The position numbers were made by a program, and so were the translations under genes. From NCBI RefSeq assembly GCF_029889905.1, contig NZ_JARANZ010000001.1:186001-250000 (forward strand): a stretch of DNA of 64,000 nucleotides, in the 5' to 3' direction. The DNA is from Chromohalobacter sp. 11-W. GTDB lineage: Bacteria; Pseudomonadota; Gammaproteobacteria; Pseudomonadales; Halomonadaceae. Below are positions 59,867 to 64,000 of the stretch, piece after piece. The stretch's first letter is position 1. Each line of letters starts with the position of its first letter. The notes below the pieces were generated by a model that did not search any database, was not told the origin of the DNA, and worked only from the letters and a program-made list of their open reading frames with translations.

Positions 59867-60928
59867 ATGCGAAACCATCGTATTGCTGTGATCCCGGGTG
59901 ATGGAATTGGAAAAGAAGTTATCGAGGCTGGTAAGCAAGTCATTGACTTGCTAGCAAAGAAAAGTGGTGAGTTTACCTTTGATTTTGAAGACTTTGATTG
60001 GAGCTCTGATAGGTACCTAGAAAAAGGCTCGTATATCCCTAAAGGAGGGCTTCAGCATCTTGCGGGGTTTGATGCCATATATTTTGGTGCTGTAGGCAGC
60101 CAGCAAGTTCCCGATCATGTGTCCCTCTGGGATCTCAGGCTTGCCATCTGTCAAGGCTACGATCAATATGCCAATGTCCGCCCAGCACGTGTTTTACCAG
60201 GTGTAAAAAGCCGTTTACATGGCTCTGAAAAAATCGACTGGATTATCATACGTGAGAACAGTGAGGGCGAATACTCCGGTAATGGGGGGCGAGTACACCA
60301 AGGGCTTCCCGAAGAAGTTGGCACGGAGGTTTCAGTATTCACCAGAAAAGGAGTTGAGCGCATACACCGGTTTGCCTTTGAAATGGCGATGTCACGTCAA
60401 AGAAAAAAACTTACATTGGTGACAAAATCCAATGCCCAGCGTCACGGTATGGTCTTATGGGATGAGGTTTTTTTTGAAGTGGCGAAAGATTATCCGGAAG
60501 TAGAAATTGACCGTGAGTTAGTAGATGCAGTGACCACTAGGATGGTCCTTAAGCCTGAAACAATGGATGTTATTGTAGCCACTAACCTACATGCAGACAT
60601 AATTTCTGACCTAGCGGCAGCTCTTTCTGGGAGCTTAGGCATAGCACCGACCGCAAATCTAAATCCTGAACGCAAATTCCCTTCAATGTTCGAGCCAATT
60701 CACGGTTCAGCTTTTGATATTTCCGGTAAAGGTATTGCAAATCCCATAGGATCCTTTTGGACTGCTGTAATGATGTTGGAGCACCTCGGAGAAGAGAAGG
60801 CTGCAAAACAGTTAATGGCTGCCATTGAGCGCCAAACAGATTCTGGAATCCAAACAGCCGATTTAGGTGGCAAGGCAACCACAAGAGATATTACAGAATC
60901 AATTTGCAAAGATATCGAAGGACAGTGA
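59867..60928 (+). CDS. ttuC: Tartrate dehydrogenase/decarboxylase-like isocitrate/isopropylmalate dehydrogenase family enzyme
   Basis: The start at 59867 follows AGGAGG. 353 residues of the isocitrate/isopropylmalate dehydrogenase family: IAVIPGDGIGKEVIEAG at the start, YFGAVGSQQVPDHVSLWDLR (about 80-99), IIRENSEGEYSGNGG, NLHADIISDLAAALSGSLGI near 245 and FEPIHGSAFDISGKGIANP near 280. The SLWDLRL and ENSEGEYSG forms favour tartrate/D-malate dehydrogenases over LeuB. It probably oxidises tartrate, D-malate or a related dicarboxylate imported by the Tct genes. Confidence 0.85.
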   Translation: MRNHRIAVIPGDGIGKEVIEAGKQVIDLLAKKSGEFTFDFEDFDWSSDRYLEKGSYIPKGGLQHLAGFDAIYFGAVGSQQVPDHVSLWDLRLAICQGYDQYANVRPARVLPGVKSRLHGSEKIDWIIIRENSEGEYSGNGGRVHQGLPEEVGTEVSVFTRKGVERIHRFAFEMAMSRQRKKLTLVTKSNAQRHGMVLWDEVFFEVAKDYPEVEIDRELVDAVTTRMVLKPETMDVIVATNLHADIISDLAAALSGSLGIAPTANLNPERKFPSMFEPIHGSAFDISGKGIANPIGSFWTAVMMLEHLGEEKAAKQLMAAIERQTDSGIQTADLGGKATTRDITESICKDIEGQ

Positions 60929-61135
60929 GTTGTTTGGAGTGAATAAAAAATTGGTCCGTCTGACGTTTAATTGTGCCACAGGATAATTGGATATTATCGC
61001 GATAGAATAGGAAAATTTCTGTGGAGGAAGAGATGTATTCTCATGGGTGAATAATTAGGAGGTTGTTTTAAAAAAAATAAGAATTTCTTTTTGGTAATTA
61101 AAGCTAATAAAATCAAGACATATTGGAGACGCCAA

Positions 61136-62095
61136 ATGAAAATCTCAGCTCACAAAATCGCACTCACGGCTTCTATCGTTGCTGTGCTTGGCCTGCCCGG
61201 AGTGGCTTCTGCAGCTTACCCGGAAAAGCCGATTACCTATACCATCCCCTTTGACCCAGGTGGCGAGTCTGATGTTACTGCACGCTTCCAAGAAAAACAC
61301 CTTGAAGAACTGCTGGGCACAGATGTCGTCATAAAAAATCGGCCTGGCGGCGGCGGTGCCGTTGCTTGGAGCGAATTTCAGAATAATGCAGAGCCAAACG
61401 GTTATGAGATGATCGGGGTTAATATACCTCATATTATTGCTCAGCCAATCATGAGGAAACAGGCGGGATATGACACTGATGAATGGAAGATTGTTACTTT
61501 TTTTCATTCCACACCAAACGCCTTGATCGTATCAAAAGATAGTCCTTTCAAGGAACTTGAAGACCTTGTTGATTATGCGAAGAAAAACCCACAGGCGGTA
61601 ACTCTTGGTGGCAGTGGGACGTACAGCGCCAATCACCTAGGTGTGCTACGCTTCGAAAAGGAAGCAGGCATTGACGTTACTTACATTCCATTTACGGGCA
61701 CTGGTCCGCTTCCGGCAGCCGTTCAGGGCGGGCATGTTACTGGCATCTTTAACTACTCCATGCTGGGTGTCCAAATGCAAGACACGGCTCGCGTCTTAGC
61801 TGTCGCATCTGAAGAACGCGTTCCTGCACTTCCTAATGTGCCCACCTTCAAAGAGCTCGGTTATGATGTCGTAGGCGGCGCCTACCGAGGCGTGGCTGTT
61901 CCTGAAGGTACTCCTGATGAGATCGTGACCAAGCTCCAGCAGGCTTTCGCTGAGACGAATAAGCGCATTGCTGAAAAGCAAGAGCCGCTTGGCTTTGTCA
62001 TGACGGACATTACTGGGTCGGAAATTGATCAGGAGATTAAAAGGCTTCAGGAAGAATACAAGCCCATCTTTGAAGAAGCCTTGAATAATAAATAA
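61136..62095 (+). CDS. tctC: Tripartite tricarboxylate transporter substrate-binding protein
   Basis: The start at 61136 follows TTGGAGAC. 319 residues: a signal peptide (ALTASIVAVLGLPGVASAAY), then the Bug/TctC fold (KPITYTIPFDPGGESDVTAR; VVIKNRPGGGGAVAW; LGGSGTYSANHL). TctC-type proteins bind carboxylates such as citrate, tartrate or propionate-like acids. It is 207 bp after the dehydrogenase gene; a hairpin follows it before tctA. Confidence 0.92.
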   Translation: MKISAHKIALTASIVAVLGLPGVASAAYPEKPITYTIPFDPGGESDVTARFQEKHLEELLGTDVVIKNRPGGGGAVAWSEFQNNAEPNGYEMIGVNIPHIIAQPIMRKQAGYDTDEWKIVTFFHSTPNALIVSKDSPFKELEDLVDYAKKNPQAVTLGGSGTYSANHLGVLRFEKEAGIDVTYIPFTGTGPLPAAVQGGHVTGIFNYSMLGVQMQDTARVLAVASEERVPALPNVPTFKELGYDVVGGAYRGVAVPEGTPDEIVTKLQQAFAETNKRIAEKQEPLGFVMTDITGSEIDQEIKRLQEEYKPIFEEALNNK

Positions 62096-62100
62096 TCTTT

Positions 62101-62130
62101 ACCGCCCTGCCTATATTTAGACAGGGCGGT
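62101..62130 (+). terminator. Hairpin between tctC and tctA
   Basis: ACCGCCCTG pairs with CAGGGCGGT across a 12-nt loop, followed by TGTTTATT. A weak terminator or attenuator that would give more tctC than tctA product. Confidence 0.6.
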
Positions 62131-62173
62131 TGTTTATTACTTGCTAGCTAAGGCTTTAAAGGCGAGGTGTTAT

Positions 62174-63715
62174 ATGGACATGATGTTACAAGCCTTCATG
62201 TCAATCATGACAATTGAAGGCATGTTAACCATACTGGCCGGTGTAGCCGCTGGTCTGCTTATTGGTTCCCTGCCCGGTTTAACGGCTACTATGGCGTTGG
62301 CGGTACTTTTACCATTTACATTTACCATGTCGCCGCTGCAAGGTCTTATGGCACTCGGTGCAGTATATATGGGTGCCATTTACGGTGGTGCATTTACTGC
62401 GATTTTGATTAATACCCCGGGGACTCCGTCCTCTATCGCGACGACTTTCGATGGATATCCGATGGCCCGTAATGGGCGTGCCTACGAAGCTCTTGCTGCA
62501 GCTACAATTGCCTCTGTCGTCGGGGGGGTCGTAGGCGTTGCCTTTCTTCTGATGTTGGCACCTCCCTTGGCTCGATTGGCCGTTGTGTTCGGTCCTGCCG
62601 AGATGTTTTGGGTAGCTCTATTGGGGTTGACCCTTGTAGCCAGCCTAGCGAGTGGTTCTCTCCTGAAGGGGCTATTAGCAGGTTGCATGGGCATGCTAAT
62701 AAGCACCATTGGAGTGTCACCAATTGGCGGCGAAACACGTTTTATTTTCGGCATCCCAGCGTTGCAAGGAGGCATAGAACTGATAGTGGCCTTGATTGGA
62801 CTATTCGTTATACCTGAACTTATCTCAATGGTAGCCCAAGGGCGTGGCACGTTACCTGAAAGCGGCCAACTTAGCGACGGCGCTCTTTCCTCCGTCAAAA
62901 AAATGACGAAACATATCTTTCGAAAGCCCGTTAATCTAATTCGCTCCTGCATCATTGGCCAAATTATTGCTATTATACCTGGCGCAGGTGGCAATGTGAC
63001 TAGCTTAGTCGCCTACAATGAAGCGAAACGATTTTCGAAAGAACCGGAGACGTTCGGAAAAGGCAATGTCGACGGTGTAATAGCTTCAGAGTCCAGTAAC
63101 AATGTAATGGTCGCCGGCAGCATGGTTCCGTTACTTACATTGGGAATTCCCGGCGCACCACCTGATGCCATTATCCTTGGCGTGCTTCTCATGCATGGTT
63201 TGCGGCCTGGTTTGGATCTGTTTACGGAGACTGGCGTTTTGACGAACGGTTTCATTCTTTCAATGGGCGTTGCTGCGATATTCCTGCTCCCCGTTGGCTT
63301 GCTGGGTGGGCGCCTGATTCACCGTGTTGTTGTTAAAACACCTTTTTATTTTCTTGTCCCTAGTATTGCGATGGTGACTATTCTAGGCACCTATGCGCTG
63401 CGTAATAGCATGTTGGATGTGCTTATCATGCTTGTACTTGGCGTCGCAGGTTATTTTATGCGCTTGATTGGAATACATGCTGCTCCTATTGTATTGGGCC
63501 TGATATTGGGTGTAATTGCAGAGAAGGGCTATGTGCAAACCATGCTGGCAGCGGTTGTCGATCCAATTCCTTGGCTGCGGTTAGTAGATAATCCGCTATC
63601 GATCGTTTTGGCAATTCTTGTCATTGTCAGCTTGGCAACTACTTTGTTGCCGGTCTGGCTCGAGCGTTCTGGGAGGATGGCCAAGGTAGATCAAGGTAAG
63701 GGGGCAGGGCAATGA
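62174..63715 (+). CDS. tctA: Tripartite tricarboxylate transporter large permease
   Basis: The start at 62174 follows GCGAGGTG. 513 residues with about 11-12 hydrophobic segments and the TctA hallmarks: LIGSLPGLTATMALAVLLP near 30, YGGAFTAILINTPGTPSSIA near 70, and LTLGIPGAPPDAIILGVLL near 320. It is the sodium-coupled channel subunit. The stop overlaps tctB by 4 bp. Confidence 0.93.
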   Translation: MDMMLQAFMSIMTIEGMLTILAGVAAGLLIGSLPGLTATMALAVLLPFTFTMSPLQGLMALGAVYMGAIYGGAFTAILINTPGTPSSIATTFDGYPMARNGRAYEALAAATIASVVGGVVGVAFLLMLAPPLARLAVVFGPAEMFWVALLGLTLVASLASGSLLKGLLAGCMGMLISTIGVSPIGGETRFIFGIPALQGGIELIVALIGLFVIPELISMVAQGRGTLPESGQLSDGALSSVKKMTKHIFRKPVNLIRSCIIGQIIAIIPGAGGNVTSLVAYNEAKRFSKEPETFGKGNVDGVIASESSNNVMVAGSMVPLLTLGIPGAPPDAIILGVLLMHGLRPGLDLFTETGVLTNGFILSMGVAAIFLLPVGLLGGRLIHRVVVKTPFYFLVPSIAMVTILGTYALRNSMLDVLIMLVLGVAGYFMRLIGIHAAPIVLGLILGVIAEKGYVQTMLAAVVDPIPWLRLVDNPLSIVLAILVIVSLATTLLPVWLERSGRMAKVDQGKGAGQ

Positions 63716-64000
63716 TTCTCAGAGTCAATACAGATTTAGCGGCGGGCATATTTGGATTGTTATTCGCTTCTTTGCTCTGGTTTCCGCGTGAAGAGATGGG
63801 CAGGCTAAGCCTTATATTTCCTCGTGCAATATTGCTTATCACCGCAGTCGTGTCAGCTGTGTTAGTTATAAAGGCGTTCACTTCTCCAGCAGAGCGACAG
63901 ATCCTTATCGAAGGAAGCCCTAAACGAATATTGCTAATGATATTAGTCTTGTTCGCTTGGTGGTATTTAATTGGGGTTTTGGGATTTGTTACTTCAACTT
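63712..64000 (+). CDS. tctB: Tripartite tricarboxylate transporter small permease, TctB (3' cut by window)
   Basis: ATGA overlap with tctA. The visible 96 residues (MILRVNTDLAAGIFGLLFAS...) have hydrophobic helices at about 10-25, 40-60 and 75-92, as in TctB, which has four. The gene runs off the end of the window. With tctC and tctA it completes the transporter, though the order tctC-tctA-tctB differs from the usual C-B-A. Confidence 0.85.
   Translation, partial: MILRVNTDLAAGIFGLLFASLLWFPREEMGRLSLIFPRAILLITAVVSAVLVIKAFTSPAERQILIEGSPKRILLMILVLFAWWYLIGVLGFVTST

Overview
The window is high-GC through most of its length and carries tRNA-linked accessory DNA, dense TRAP and ABC uptake systems and hydroxamate siderophore genes. 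The gene repertoire resembles moderately halophilic Gammaproteobacteria of the Halomonadaceae (Halomonas/Chromohalobacter type). This is inferred from gene content and style; no rRNA or other firm taxonomic marker is present.

Layout. (1) 1-10.6 kb: end of a DeoR regulator with a HAD hydrolase, a zinc-ribbon MBL-fold protein, a beta-class GST, an EmrAB-like efflux pair, mtgA, a galactose 1-dehydrogenase-like gene, a repeat-bearing exported protein, and a lipoprotein/Tat-type molybdopterin oxidoreductase with a cytochrome b partner. (2) 10.8-17.4 kb: a pentose/galactose locus: GbpR-like LysR regulator diverging from araF-araG-araH, an SDR dehydrogenase and a GguC-family protein. (3) 17.4-27.5 kb: a TRAP transporter with LysR regulator and VOC protein, pxpABC (5-oxoprolinase), a DUF4174 gene, and an RpiR regulator with an aminotransferase; a perfect 40-bp palindrome lies between the DUF4174 and RpiR genes. 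(4) 27.6-30 kb: small stress-type proteins (DUF4168, PRC-barrel, CsbD) and an AEC permease.

(5) 30.3-47.4 kb: an iron-acquisition island. A dfoJ-dfoA-dfoC-like operon (decarboxylase, N-hydroxylase, fused acyltransferase/NIS synthetase) predicts a hydroxamate siderophore of the desferrioxamine/bisucaberin kind. It ends in a FecI-like sigma factor without a FecR. Nearby are fhuC-fhuD-fhuB uptake genes, a FhuA/FoxA-type receptor, an IutA-type receptor, a cyclic-peptide-type ABC exporter and an Sfp/EntD-type phosphopantetheinyl transferase. Fur-box-like sequences precede the key transcription units. The last two proteins normally serve NRPS pathways, yet no NRPS gene is in the window.

(6) 48.1-58.7 kb: a tRNA with CAT anticodon followed by a mosaic mobile region with no integrase in view. 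It has AlpA, a broken HTH control gene, YfjI (DUF3987) and a YfjJ/inovirus Gp2-type protein, as in P4/CP4-57-like satellites, with inverted repeats next to them. Then comes a plasmid/ICE-like recombination module (zinc-ribbon/glycine-zipper protein, DUF932, ERF annealing protein, YqaJ nuclease) cut by an IS5-family fragment. (7) 58.8-64 kb: an AT-richer catabolic block of LysR regulator, tartrate dehydrogenase-like enzyme and a tripartite tricarboxylate transporter (tctC, tctA, partial tctB), probably acquired separately.
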